From assembly GCA_025925615.1 (NCBI GenBank), contig JAICLN010000272.1, positions 1 to 5,790 on the forward strand: a stretch of 5,790 nt of DNA. Direction: 5' to 3'. The translations under genes were made by a program, and so were the position numbers. Source of the DNA: Actinomycetospora sp. GTDB taxonomy: Bacteria > Actinomycetota > Actinomycetes > Mycobacteriales > Pseudonocardiaceae. The notes under the pieces are model-generated. The model saw only the letters and a list, made by a program, of their open reading frames with translations, did not search any database and had not been told where the DNA came from. Shown piece after piece: positions 5,717-5,790 of this stretch (its first letter is position 1; every line of letters starts with the position of its first letter).

Positions 5717-5790
5717 AAACGGCGCGGTTCGTGGCCGTGATAAGCCCGCGAGGGGCGCACGACGCATCCCGAGCGCGTTCGGGTACTGCC
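5717..5790. other. Unassigned right edge
   Basis: These 74 bases hold nothing I can assign. A plus-strand frame opens with GTG at 5731 and runs to the edge, and a minus-strand frame runs in from the edge to TAA at 5717-5715. Neither has a recognisable sequence, a ribosome binding site or enough length to judge. Confidence 0.3.

Noticed and set aside
5404..5760. Minus-strand open frame of 118 codons at the right end
   Set aside because: Its Arg/Pro/Gly-rich composition has no domain, it crosses the hairpin at 5694-5716, and the opposite strand has better codon bias.

Overview
The window is very GC-rich, with strong G/C bias at third codon positions. It carries five closely packed genes on the minus strand and a poorly defined plus-strand stretch at the right end. 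Codon use, the GTG starts and the protein families point to a high-GC actinobacterium. The arrangement resembles mycobacteria and Pseudonocardiales; the genus is not determined. No mobile element, CRISPR array, tRNA or rRNA was seen.

In transcription order (right to left): (1) a MerR-family regulator (5344-4592). (2) A 125-base control region (4591-4467) with a perfect 14-bp palindrome. (3) A ferredoxin-reductase-type oxidoreductase with FAD, NAD(P) and 2Fe-2S motifs (4466-3354), resembling M. tuberculosis Rv3230c. (4) A membrane acyl-CoA desaturase (3324-2092), closely resembling DesA3 (Rv3229c). (5) A six-helix membrane class III nucleotidyl cyclase with a HAMP domain (2036-360), of the Rv3645/Rv1318c-Rv1320c architecture. 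(6) The N-terminal part of a TrkA-N (NAD-binding, K+ channel/transporter type) protein (348 to the left edge).

The oxidoreductase and desaturase form an electron-transfer pair. NAD(P)H electrons pass through FAD and the 2Fe-2S cluster to the di-iron desaturase, which puts a double bond into a long-chain acyl-CoA. The MerR protein is a plausible regulator of this pair, and the palindrome between them is a plausible operator; both are inferences. The cyclase and TrkA-N genes follow on the same strand after gaps of 55 and 11 bases. The unit may therefore link membrane-lipid unsaturation, cyclic-nucleotide signalling and ion transport, although co-transcription is not shown.

Right of the regulator lies a divergent intergenic stretch. 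After it comes a plus-strand coding-like region ending at 5669 that may be a small hypothetical gene or a frame-broken remnant. It is followed by a strong 10-bp-stem hairpin. All five minus-strand genes appear to start with GTG. Most of the window is a known type of lipid-desaturation locus. The less familiar parts are the MerR regulator with its palindrome and the cyclase next to the desaturase.
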